IMG/VR virus record: IMGVR_UViG_3300032304_000549
Coordinates: 1-50,660 of that record
Strand: one strand, 5' to 3'
DNA from: a virus
Length of the DNA: 50,660 nt
The position numbers were made by a program, and so were the translations under genes. Of this stretch, positions 36,401-42,815 are shown one piece after another. The notes beneath the pieces are model-generated. The model did no database searches. It worked only from the letters and a program-made list of their open reading frames with translations, and was not told the DNA's origin. How positions within the stretch are numbered: the first letter of the stretch is position 1; each line of letters starts with the position of its first letter.

Positions 36401-39400
36401 AACTAACTTTAGAGATTCTCAAGGTATTACGGGCAAAGTTTATGTATACAATAATTTTACAGGAGCATTTGTCCTTTCAGAAATATTAGATCAAGGACTT
36501 AACACCAACGAAGACTTTGGCCAAGGGTTGGCAGTGGCCAACAGTTCTATAATTGTTGGATCGCCGGCCTACGTATCAGATGACCCTGCCTTCAACACCG
36601 TTCGTATTGGTCGCTTACAAAAGTTTGATAAAATCCCCGGAGTTAAACCTTGGTATACTATTAGAAAACAAGCTAATCAAGTTAATATTGATTTGTTAAA
36701 AACATTATCGTTGTACGATAAATTTAACAATGTAAAGATTGCTGATATAGATATATTGGACCCGTACAAAGGAAAAATATTATCGGAAGCAGATCAACAT
36801 ATTAATTTTAAAACTTCGTATGATCCGGCTGTTTATTCTGTAGGCAACGATTTATCAGCAGTTGATATAGATCAATCATGGCAGTCGGATAAGGTCGGAT
36901 TAATTTGGTGGGATCTATCCGCTATAAAGTGGAATCTCAGCGAACAAGATTCTCTAGCATTTAGAAATGGTAATTGGGGATCGTCGGCTGTTGGTAGCTC
37001 GGTTGATGTCTACGAATGGGTCGAGTCATCACTAAGACCCAGCGAGTGGAACCAGATTACAGGAACTTCGGAAGCGTTTGTTGAAGGCATAAGTGGCACC
37101 GCGTTGTACGGAGATAATTCAAATTATTCTGTGAGAGTTATATTAGATACAACAACAGGCCTACCGTTGAACACAATTTATTATTACTGGGTAAAGAATA
37201 AATCTACTATTCCGTCAACAGTTAATAGAACATTTAGTGCTCAACAAATTGCCAGTTATATTTCATCTCCGACGTCGTCCGGGTTGCCATACGCAATATT
37301 AACTTCTGAAAACACTCTGAGTTTGGTTAATACTTCATCAGTTGTTGATCAAGACGAGTTTTTAGTTAATATTCAATTTTACGAAGAAGAAAAAGACATT
37401 AATCTAGTACACACTGAGTATCAACTATTATCAGAAGGCGCATTGACGCTGCCTAATACTGAGTTAGAAAATAAATGGATTGACAGTTTAATTGGTGAAG
37501 ACATTGCTGGACAGGCTGTTCCTGATAGAAAATTATCTTCTAAATTAAGATATGGAATATCAGCAAGACCAAGACAAACTATGTTTGTTAATAGAAACAA
37601 TGCTGTTAATCTAACAATTGAATATATCAACAATATTCTTAAGAACAAACCGTTCGCAGAAAATATTGATTATACCAATTTAAACTTAATAGATAACGCA
37701 CCTTCAAACATTAAAAATCTATACGATCAAGTGTTAGAAACCGAAGCTGAATTAAGATTTATCGCAACGTCTAAAATTAAAACTGCTGTGCTAAAAGCAA
37801 ATATTGTTAATGGACACATCAACACTGTTGATGTCATTGACGGCGGATACGGATACAAACTTCCACCTAATATAAAAATTGTTGGATCGGGTACTGGTGC
37901 GGTGTTACGTACAGTATTAAATCAAAATGGTTCAATCACTTCAGTTACAGTAGTAAATCAAGGCAAGAAATATCTAACAGCATCGTTGATTGTAAGACCG
38001 TTTGCTGTATTAGTTAACACAGATTCTACTGTAAATAATTTTTGGAGTATCTACTCCTTAGATGAAAAGAACAAAGAATTTTACAGATCAGCAACACAGT
38101 CGTTCGACACTACTAAATTTTGGAATAAAGTTGACTGGTGGTTATCACCGTTTAATGAAACATCTAAAATTAGAAAATCAATAGCTGGCTTATACGAAGA
38201 GCCGGGTTTAGAGTTGGCTCTTGGCGAATTAGTTCGTTTAGACAACTACGGTGCTGGCGGATGGGCAGTGCTTGAAAGAGTAACTGCTGATCAAGCTGAC
38301 ATCGCCGACAAATATAGATTAGTGGGAAGAAAATTAGGAACTATACAGATTATCAACAAGTTCTATAATACTGACACTGAGTCAACTGGTTACGATTTAA
38401 CTCAAGCATTTGACAGCAACAAGTACGATACTTCTGCTTCAATTGAATTTAGAAATATTCTTAGAGCTGTTAAAGAGGATATTTTTGTTGACGAACTAGC
38501 GGTCGAATGGAATAAACTATTCTTTGCCTGTGTTCGATACGTGTTTTCAGAACAACTATATGTTGACTGGGCATTTAAAACAAGTTTTGTAAATGCCACA
38601 CATAATGTGGGATATTTAGAAAAGAAATTAAATTACAAAAATGATAATTTATCTAGCTATCAGTCTTATATTGAAGAAGTTAAACCGTATAGAACTAAAA
38701 TTAGAAATTATGTTAGCAAATATTTTAATATTGAAAACGCAAATCAAGTAACTACTGATTTTGATTTACCTCCGGTATGGGACGCCAATACTAATTCTGT
38801 TAAAATAATTAACAATAATTCTTTAGAAACAGATCAATACCCGTGGAAATTATGGAAAGATAATAATCATTATTCAGTTGTTGAAATTAAACTAGTCAGT
38901 GTTGGCACAGGATACTCGTCTGTACCTCAAATTGTGTTTGCGGGTGGAGGTGGCAGCGGCGCTACTGCTCAAGCATATATTTCTAATGGTAAAATTTCTA
39001 AGATTTTATTAACTAATTCCGGATCTGGATATACGTCTGCTCCAACAGTGAGTGTTGTTGGCGGTGTCGGCAGCAACTTACAAAATGCTGCTAAGGCAAT
39101 TGCTGTAATTGGTGATTCAAAAGTTAGAACGTTTGATATGAAAATTAAATTTGATAGGATTTCTAAAACTCCTAAATTTAAATCATATAGCTTTGACGAA
39201 AAATTTAAAGAAACAGAAAATTTTGTAGCCGGCAATAAGCAAACAGCCTATCGATTAAAATATGCTCCGTCATTAGATCAATCTACAATATCTGTGTTAG
39301 TAAACGGCAGTAGATTATTAGCAAGTCAATACACAATCACACTTTCAGAGGAGCGTATTAACGGAGTTACAGAATTAGTTGGTAATCTTATTTTAAATGT

Positions 39401-42140
39401 AGCGGCCGAGTTAAATGGTGCCGTGACTATTACCTATCAAAAGAACGATGAAATTTTAGATAGTCTTAATAGAATAGACAAATACTATACTCCAAAAGAT
39501 GGCTATTTAGGAGTAGAAAAAAATAGAATTGACCCTAACGATAATTTGAGTGAAATTGTATCAGATTATTCTCAACTTGTAACAGGCATCGATTATGGCG
39601 GCACTATTGTTCAAGGTGCTACATTTGATGTTGGAGCAGGCTGGGATGCTCTTCCATGGTTTACAGAAGGCTGGGACAGTGCTGAATTAAACCAATCAGA
39701 CTTTTATGTACTAGTTGACGGAAGCACTACATCGGTCGTGTTGCCAGAAATTCCAGCACAAGGCAATAATATCAACGTCTATGTCAAACGATCTACTACC
39801 GGTAAAACTGTTAGATTAGATTATCACACATTCGACGAGTACCAACTGAACAATTCAATTGAAGATGTTCCGCCAGAAAGTGCTGTTATGAATACATTTA
39901 CCGGAGACGGATCAACTGCGTCAATCTTATTGCCACAAACAGCTAACCTCGAGTCTGGAGATTTATTAATATTCCGTCCAGACACCAGTGATGGCAGTTT
40001 AACAATCGGCGGAAGAAACAGCATTGACGCTTACATTTCTGGTGGTTCGTTATCTGGAATGTCGCCGTATTCAACAGCTACTGGAACTACAGCTGCAGAA
40101 ATATTACTTGACGGCGATAGATTCATTAGTCCTGAACAAGTTCCAGCACCGGAAGAAAATGTTCCGGGTCAGGTATTAGAAACTTTAAGTTTCAAAGTAT
40201 TTCATACATTAAGAAGCGGCTCAGCATCAGTGTTGTCAAGAATTTATATTGCTGATGGAACATCGATATTGTTTAATATTGGTCAATCTATTATCGATAA
40301 TTCTAATGTAATTGTGTTTGTTGACAAAGTTAAAAAACTATTAAACACTGATTTTATTATTGATCCGCTGACCAATGACATTCGATTTATTGGCACCGCA
40401 CCAGTCGATAACGCAATTATTGAAATCTTCAGTATGGGCGGCGGCGGCCAGGGTATATTAGATTATATTGAATTCGTTGGTGACGGAAATACTCGATATT
40501 TCTTAACAGGAGCAAGTTTTAGCGAAACAACAAGAATATTTGCCAGTGTGGATAATCAAGAAGTAGATGTTGGATTTGTTAACAGTAGTCAGTTAACAGA
40601 AACTAAAAACAACACATTAGTTGAGTTTGGTGTTGCTCCTGCAATTGGAACAAAAATCATACTTATACCACTATCTAATGATAATAGACCGTTGGTCAAA
40701 ATAAATCATTTTGACATTGTGGTAGATAGTAACACAGCAGAATATGCTATTCCAATGTTCAGCGGATTAGACATCGACCCTGCCGGGGATATGTTAGTTG
40801 AACTTAACGGAGAATTGTTACGCACTGTTGAAACAACATATAAAGTATATGATGGAAATAATAGAATACCGATTGGATTGGATATTCCGAGAGCTTCTGG
40901 AACTGTTATCTTTACAGATCTTCGTGTGTTTATTGATAATGTTTTAAAAACATTTGGTATAGATTATATATTCACATCCGAAGACAATACTGTAACTTTG
41001 ATTAGACCAGTTAACATTGGAGCAGTTATCCGTATCGAGGATTCTTCTGGTAGACAATATAGTATAGTAGGTACATCCATTGTACTAGAACAAACTGCTG
41101 CTTTCTCTACAGGTGATACGTTGTCTGTAACGTGGTTTGATCGTTATACTGAATTAGACATAATTAAAGATGAGTTTACTGGCGGAAAAGTTAGCTACTC
41201 TTTACAAAGACCGTTGCTGGGATTATCTTATGTTTGGGTATATCTAAATGGCGAAAGATTAATTCCTGATATAGACTTTTATGTAGAATTACCGAGAACT
41301 GTATATCTACGTAATTCTACTACAGATACCGATATAATCGAGACTGTTAGTTTTGGTGATGTATTATATAACGCACCGTTATCTTTTGAAATTTTTAAAG
41401 ATGTGTTGAATAGAAATCATTACAATAGATATCGAATTACTGAGTTAAATCTTTCTAAAGATTTGTATTATTACGATAATGATCTTTCTTTAGATGACGC
41501 AAGTTCGTTACCAACTCCTAGCAAGGGACAGCCTGGAATTATAACTATCCAAGGTGAAAAAATACAGTATCTTTCTAAAGAAGGAAATGTTCTTAAAAAT
41601 ATTAGACGCGGTATGTTTGGAACATCAATTAAATCTGTATATGCCCGCGGCACCACAGTTGTTGATACTGGATATTTAGAATTCATGCCGTATCAAGAAT
41701 CTCAAGAAAAGGAAGATTTTGTGTCTGACGGCACATCTAATTTAATTGGACCGTTATCATTTGTGCCTGAAAAAACAGTAGTTTCTAACTGGTACAGAGA
41801 TACGATTCCTGCGAGTTTCGGCCGCTGCGATCATATCGAAGTCTTTGTTGGCGGCCGTCGTCTAAGAAAAGATGCTATTCAAGTTTACGATTCAACTGTT
41901 GGAGCATACAGTCCTGCTGGGGATGTAACCGTAGAAGCAGAATTCTCTGTAGACGGAATTACAGAAACTATTAGATTGACTACTGCTGTAGCAGCAGGTA
42001 CAAGAATTACAGTTATTCGCAGACAGGGTAGATTGTGGTATGATCGCGGTGCTACAACCGCTACAACAGGTCAAGGATTAAGCTATAGCAACACCGCTAA
42101 TGCTAAGTTCTTACAAAATAGCAGTACAAAATTAACATAA
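27471..42140 (+). CDS. 7: Giant baseplate wedge protein, gp7-type, 4889 residues
   Basis: A single uninterrupted 14.7-kb frame follows gp6, the position of gp7. The N-terminus (ELPLRRTVELLPDTFKTSTN, TLDRLSGFVGRKYGKTYNSQ, DKFVNYREYYWLPVGPETLS) is the form found in marine T4-type wedge proteins. T4 gp7 has 1032 residues, so this is nearly five times longer. The middle holds six short carbohydrate-binding-like modules (GDxVxYxxxxYxA type) at about residues 1419, 1679, 2171, 2459, 2693 and 2804, interleaved with FG-GAP-like propeller strands (DGRWLMVGSPK near 2142, GTRLFVSAPNF near 2889, SSIIVGSPAY near 3023). Two Gly-rich repeats (VGTGYSSVPQIVFAGGG near 3809) follow. The last 1000 residues hold several VxVFVxGxxL...DY modules. 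It probably forms the wedge arm plus a large peripheral, sugar-binding extension. Confidence 0.75.
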   Translation: MSNKIFKKSELPLRRTVELLPDTFKTSTNDKFLSATLDALVQPGTLDRLSGFVGRKYGKTYNSQDIYVDVEASLRSAYQLEPSVVVEANGKVKKSYDYIDFKNQLKFFSNISERDDTVTNQKQYTWSPPVDWDKFVNYREYYWLPVGPETLSVAGQTEEVESKYRVRSDGQNEWIFYPDGLKRNPQLTLYRGQTYSFDVNSPGDPFFIRTGNLLGEQLNYNKGVTNNGTEVGTVTFQIPLDAPDMLYYQSGTNINRVGSFVIASVTDNSFINVEQEVLGKINYTSSNNVVFTNGLKIQFIGKVEPAIYKGTTWVVEGVGESIKLVNFAELEIPPIEVSDIEITFDDGGFDTQPFDDASSYPTQKDYITINRASKDKNPWSRYNRWFHRSVIEYAAAKNGVPPAITEIDRAKRPIVEFQPNLQLFNHGSVSKKSIDLIDDFTSDVFSTIEGSAGYNIDGQQLNDGDRVLFVNDPDPFVKNKIFVVNFIRVQTSANILNRIQISLVEAEDSNPVFGESVIVSKGSPSNKGRMFHFDGDNWVKSQLKTKLNQSPLFDLYDSDGVSFSDSQRYETSTFFGSELLSYKIGTGPIDTELGFPLSYLNINNSGDIVFEVDFEIDKFVYQSFGQTVVGITASGFFKNTESNEFSNSWIDYNSTLYQPIVETTVVSTNTNTIESKACLWSTDATEHILFYINGEKFNGTFTDSIGVESRTFVFDQTFNSGDAVTIKIYTNAEPNLGYYEIPLSLEKNPLNQNLTQFTLGQANDHVRSMIEVDTDFQGIFPGSSNIRDISNYRQNGRRFIKHSGLSIAAYPLMCDKDINLVKSLRYAASEYEKFKNNFIKLAGDLNFDQRSTIEFVDVILEKMSKTNVIEFPFSTSDMIGSGAFRAINYTVEDEGITTFALSQKFDLETISQQAVYVYVNDSQLLYKFDYEFDSTFGFVKLLVELNEGDRIEIREYLSTSYNFIPETPTKLGLYKKFTPRIYLDDTFIEPAEVIQGHDGSIIIAFGDFRDQVILELEKRIYNNIKINYDSSIYDIDSLSGGYQSNALFEISVVNAVIEPEFLKWANNLGIDIYKNDVYQAENPFTYTYFRASDKQKRVKLPQAWRGIYDYLYDTDRPHICPWEMLGFSEQPVWWEDEYGPAPYTNGNLLLWEDLEQGLIRQGPTAGINLRYARPGLLTYLPVNDIGQIISPQEATAIIDYSLNRINEDYQFGDHGPVENAWRRSSLYPFSLMIAAAILTPFDFISSNFDKTKITKNILGQLVDKSTGTFINKDSLIYSLENSPAGLFTYVQNYLKSNSMNLSVLTDIFKNIDIKLTHRIGGFVEKDRQRYILESKSPTSKSAAVFIPPEDYQIIFNTSTPVKSISYSGVVVEKVDGGFKLFGYDRLNSFFTCYEFYQQITDPIITVGGASEKYLDWTAERFYGKGTVVRYQSLYYRCITNHTSGSTFIFENFVRLPALPLTGAIEAIKRTKFNKTSLKRVAYNTVFTTVQEVVDIILGYSEWLKDQGLLFDEFNKELASPNDWELSAKEFMFWTSHNWAIGALITLSPAAAMLKIANVGSVAENILDNFYDYNIFRNDGTKIPASDIQVYRSYNEFILTPLDTTAEGIYFAKINFVQKEHVAVFNDKTMFGDVIFDKGPGYRQERMKLVGFRTTDWDGDYTSPGFIYDEANIDPWESFKDYKLGDIVQYRQYYYVTKKSHTGTSEFDANNWERLDSYPTAGLVANFDYKINQIEDYFELGYQGIDDTEKQLARHTIGYQKRNYLEELAEDEVTQFRIYQGFIREKGTQNSITKIFDKLSKLDQDAIELKEEWAFLLGSFGGSAQFKELELLIDQKDIKLNPQPIIIDSRGLSKVNYQNYILTSPNDFTIGNADYKFPTKAYPVAESSAGYVYSGDVDFIVKTRDNLYALDINQLKDGSTVWVTFDNTGWTALRYTITDVIIGAVAVVDTTSVTMETNKPHGIKVGEIIGINNVRFLEGFWKVKLVAPTTIIIEIAGYDEEPVIDESSFATISIFEPLRVGSYDSLVSDRFAAYREGTKAWLDDNGSGNWEVLEKRRVYRPIAVANYGVAFPTGTGKSVLFIESRNQTVSANPGQVVPTGEVIRESAVVVYGQSQEGLIPLQILNPNSNLRPTFLGTYGEVLSASKDGRWLMVGSPKVSNIPSNYKETFSPTATYNPGDTVLYAGKLWQAQRTVIGDGSTIDIASDDWTPATEHLANPLGIGLYDVNQGYRQQGALEIFEYDEIFSQYQLRHTIISPRPAHGELFASTITLGKREGIEGTSGDVTLTISAIDEVGGILAVSAQGESGLVDARFSNVSGVDISLPGSNATFDVLKSNNTYNVLVRTGGTRYAVGDRIKITGSNLLGLTPFNDLIITVTAVTSSGEIVGSATYNNISGINSILPTVAATFRVAKSGTRYSVTKISGGEGYTSRSIVRYSGRLYGCIKDTRVDFGVWDPNRTYQIGDVVKYPANSTAYYAALGLNTGVLPTNETTWEVAEPIFPTNQEYWEQVSGAIFAETAVDWSDLNLQGNRVNYTAGTIIVIPGSQLGGIDGEHNITIRVNSVTEETAIDNYSFRGTASSGIIWSGLATPGERQFNDLQGEDISDAGQGAIFDVIRENGNYSAVVNVAGTRYNVGDQIRLLGTTLGGVEESYYMLVGAPGSRDESGRSYLYKFDGLGWKHLDDPNFVGVYTSSKNYPVGSRVWYNTSYWQAIENVPALPNNQPGVGSWEEVAEINIGIMPASVAYADDGSTIQQGLLGDVEFLNIGSNFGTSSAFNKDASLLVVSAPKNDTADFENFRGVWKNNISYSAGQVVRKGIFYYNCLIDNINTAPETAQLVWQENTDSTLGKTGAVFIYERDEVDTYNLIQTIDADQVELEAGDEFGHKAILTESGTRLFVSAPNFDYLGKDQGSVFVFDKVAGQFVLTQKLNGIVMEPGERFGANISVSPDEKTLAISAEGARTYKTTIFDSGQTAFDRFVTNFRDSQGITGKVYVYNNFTGAFVLSEILDQGLNTNEDFGQGLAVANSSIIVGSPAYVSDDPAFNTVRIGRLQKFDKIPGVKPWYTIRKQANQVNIDLLKTLSLYDKFNNVKIADIDILDPYKGKILSEADQHINFKTSYDPAVYSVGNDLSAVDIDQSWQSDKVGLIWWDLSAIKWNLSEQDSLAFRNGNWGSSAVGSSVDVYEWVESSLRPSEWNQITGTSEAFVEGISGTALYGDNSNYSVRVILDTTTGLPLNTIYYYWVKNKSTIPSTVNRTFSAQQIASYISSPTSSGLPYAILTSENTLSLVNTSSVVDQDEFLVNIQFYEEEKDINLVHTEYQLLSEGALTLPNTELENKWIDSLIGEDIAGQAVPDRKLSSKLRYGISARPRQTMFVNRNNAVNLTIEYINNILKNKPFAENIDYTNLNLIDNAPSNIKNLYDQVLETEAELRFIATSKIKTAVLKANIVNGHINTVDVIDGGYGYKLPPNIKIVGSGTGAVLRTVLNQNGSITSVTVVNQGKKYLTASLIVRPFAVLVNTDSTVNNFWSIYSLDEKNKEFYRSATQSFDTTKFWNKVDWWLSPFNETSKIRKSIAGLYEEPGLELALGELVRLDNYGAGGWAVLERVTADQADIADKYRLVGRKLGTIQIINKFYNTDTESTGYDLTQAFDSNKYDTSASIEFRNILRAVKEDIFVDELAVEWNKLFFACVRYVFSEQLYVDWAFKTSFVNATHNVGYLEKKLNYKNDNLSSYQSYIEEVKPYRTKIRNYVSKYFNIENANQVTTDFDLPPVWDANTNSVKIINNNSLETDQYPWKLWKDNNHYSVVEIKLVSVGTGYSSVPQIVFAGGGGSGATAQAYISNGKISKILLTNSGSGYTSAPTVSVVGGVGSNLQNAAKAIAVIGDSKVRTFDMKIKFDRISKTPKFKSYSFDEKFKETENFVAGNKQTAYRLKYAPSLDQSTISVLVNGSRLLASQYTITLSEERINGVTELVGNLILNVAAELNGAVTITYQKNDEILDSLNRIDKYYTPKDGYLGVEKNRIDPNDNLSEIVSDYSQLVTGIDYGGTIVQGATFDVGAGWDALPWFTEGWDSAELNQSDFYVLVDGSTTSVVLPEIPAQGNNINVYVKRSTTGKTVRLDYHTFDEYQLNNSIEDVPPESAVMNTFTGDGSTASILLPQTANLESGDLLIFRPDTSDGSLTIGGRNSIDAYISGGSLSGMSPYSTATGTTAAEILLDGDRFISPEQVPAPEENVPGQVLETLSFKVFHTLRSGSASVLSRIYIADGTSILFNIGQSIIDNSNVIVFVDKVKKLLNTDFIIDPLTNDIRFIGTAPVDNAIIEIFSMGGGGQGILDYIEFVGDGNTRYFLTGASFSETTRIFASVDNQEVDVGFVNSSQLTETKNNTLVEFGVAPAIGTKIILIPLSNDNRPLVKINHFDIVVDSNTAEYAIPMFSGLDIDPAGDMLVELNGELLRTVETTYKVYDGNNRIPIGLDIPRASGTVIFTDLRVFIDNVLKTFGIDYIFTSEDNTVTLIRPVNIGAVIRIEDSSGRQYSIVGTSIVLEQTAAFSTGDTLSVTWFDRYTELDIIKDEFTGGKVSYSLQRPLLGLSYVWVYLNGERLIPDIDFYVELPRTVYLRNSTTDTDIIETVSFGDVLYNAPLSFEIFKDVLNRNHYNRYRITELNLSKDLYYYDNDLSLDDASSLPTPSKGQPGIITIQGEKIQYLSKEGNVLKNIRRGMFGTSIKSVYARGTTVVDTGYLEFMPYQESQEKEDFVSDGTSNLIGPLSFVPEKTVVSNWYRDTIPASFGRCDHIEVFVGGRRLRKDAIQVYDSTVGAYSPAGDVTVEAEFSVDGITETIRLTTAVAAGTRITVIRRQGRLWYDRGATTATTGQGLSYSNTANAKFLQNSSTKLT
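31728..35945 (+). repeat. Dispersed carbohydrate-binding-like protein repeats within gp7
   Basis: Six copies of a short module share a hydrophobic-Gly-Asp/Thr-x-Val-x-Tyr start and an aromatic second half: GKGTVVRYQSLYYRCI, KLGDIVQYRQYYYVTK, NPGDTVLYAGKLWQAQ, QIGDVVKYPANSTAYYAA, PVGSRVWYNTSYWQAI, SAGQVVRKGIFYYNCL. Most are followed by an x-W-E/x-W-x acidic strand. The pattern resembles chitin-type CBM5/12 modules. FG-GAP-like strands lie between the later copies. Assignment to a named family is by eye only. Confidence 0.6.
39250..42060 (+). repeat. Beta-module repeats in the C-terminal part of gp7
   Basis: At least five related segments recur: ISVLVNGSRLLASQYTI, VIVFVDKVKKLLNTDFII, LRVFIDNVLKTFGIDYIF, VWVYLNGERLIPDIDFYV and IEVFVGGRRLRKDAIQVY. 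Each is followed by a strand that ends in a G/A-x-x-I-x-I-type turn. An earlier relative is at about residue 915 (VYVYVNDSQLLYKFDYEF). Such tandem beta modules are typical of extended phage tail appendages. Confidence 0.6.
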
Positions 42141-42146
42141 TAAATA
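42139..42146 (+). promoter_or_regulatory. Late promoter variant before the 220-residue gene
   Basis: AATAAATA overlaps the gp7 stop codon region and lies 6 bases before the first ATG (42153), so transcription would begin at about that ATG. This favours the second in-frame ATG at 42177 as the start used by this transcript. Confidence 0.5.
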
Positions 42147-42152
42147 CATGAT

Positions 42153-42815
42153 ATGAATAAAGATGAGTCTAAAACTATGCTAGAACAACCTACACAGCAA
42201 CAAATTACTGAAAAGAAACCTGACGAAAAAGGTGGGTTTCACGTTGAAGGTCATATAAAGATATTTGATCCAGAAACCAACGAAGTCTTAATTGACAAAA
42301 GAAACGCCATTCACTACGAAAATATGTCGGTGGCCATGGCACAAAGTTTATCAAATCAAGGACAGGGGTGGATTTCAGCAATGGTATTTGGTAATGGAGG
42401 AACGGTTGTAGATCCTACAGGATTAATCACCTACCTTACACCGAACACTAACGGCACAAACTCTAGTCTTTATTCGCAAACATACAGTAAAGTAGTAGAT
42501 CAAAATTCTGCTACTAATAACGATCCAATTAGAAATAAGATGGAAATTAGACACATAACTGGAGCAACTTATACAGATATTGTTGTTAGTTGCTTACTAG
42601 ATTACGGAGAGCCAAGTTCACAGGAAGCATTTGATAATTCTGTCGATATGGCAGGCGAGTTTGTATTTGATGAACTTGGCCTTAAAGCTGCTGGCACAGA
42701 CAAATTATTAACACACGTTATTTTTCATCCTGTACAGAAGTCGTTAAACAGACTTATTCAGATTGATTATACAATTAGAATACAGAGCTTAACTGGTTTT
42801 ACTGAGGTACAATAA
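42153..42815 (+). CDS. Structural protein of unknown function between gp7 and the fibres
   Basis: The 220-residue protein contains VEGHIKIFDPETNEVLIDKR, NAIHYENMSVAMAQSLSNQG, QGWISAMVFGNGGT and the ending LIQIDYTIRIQSLTGF. This looks like a compact beta-rich virion protein; it sits where T4 has gp8 but shows no resemblance to T4 gp8 that I can see. The first ATG (42153) lacks a Shine-Dalgarno; ATG 42177 (MLEQPTQ) is better placed relative to the late octamer, giving 212 residues. Its stop overlaps the next start (TAATG). A role linking the wedge to the fibre array is inferred from position only. Confidence 0.7.
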   Translation: MNKDESKTMLEQPTQQQITEKKPDEKGGFHVEGHIKIFDPETNEVLIDKRNAIHYENMSVAMAQSLSNQGQGWISAMVFGNGGTVVDPTGLITYLTPNTNGTNSSLYSQTYSKVVDQNSATNNDPIRNKMEIRHITGATYTDIVVSCLLDYGEPSSQEAFDNSVDMAGEFVFDELGLKAAGTDKLLTHVIFHPVQKSLNRLIQIDYTIRIQSLTGFTEVQ

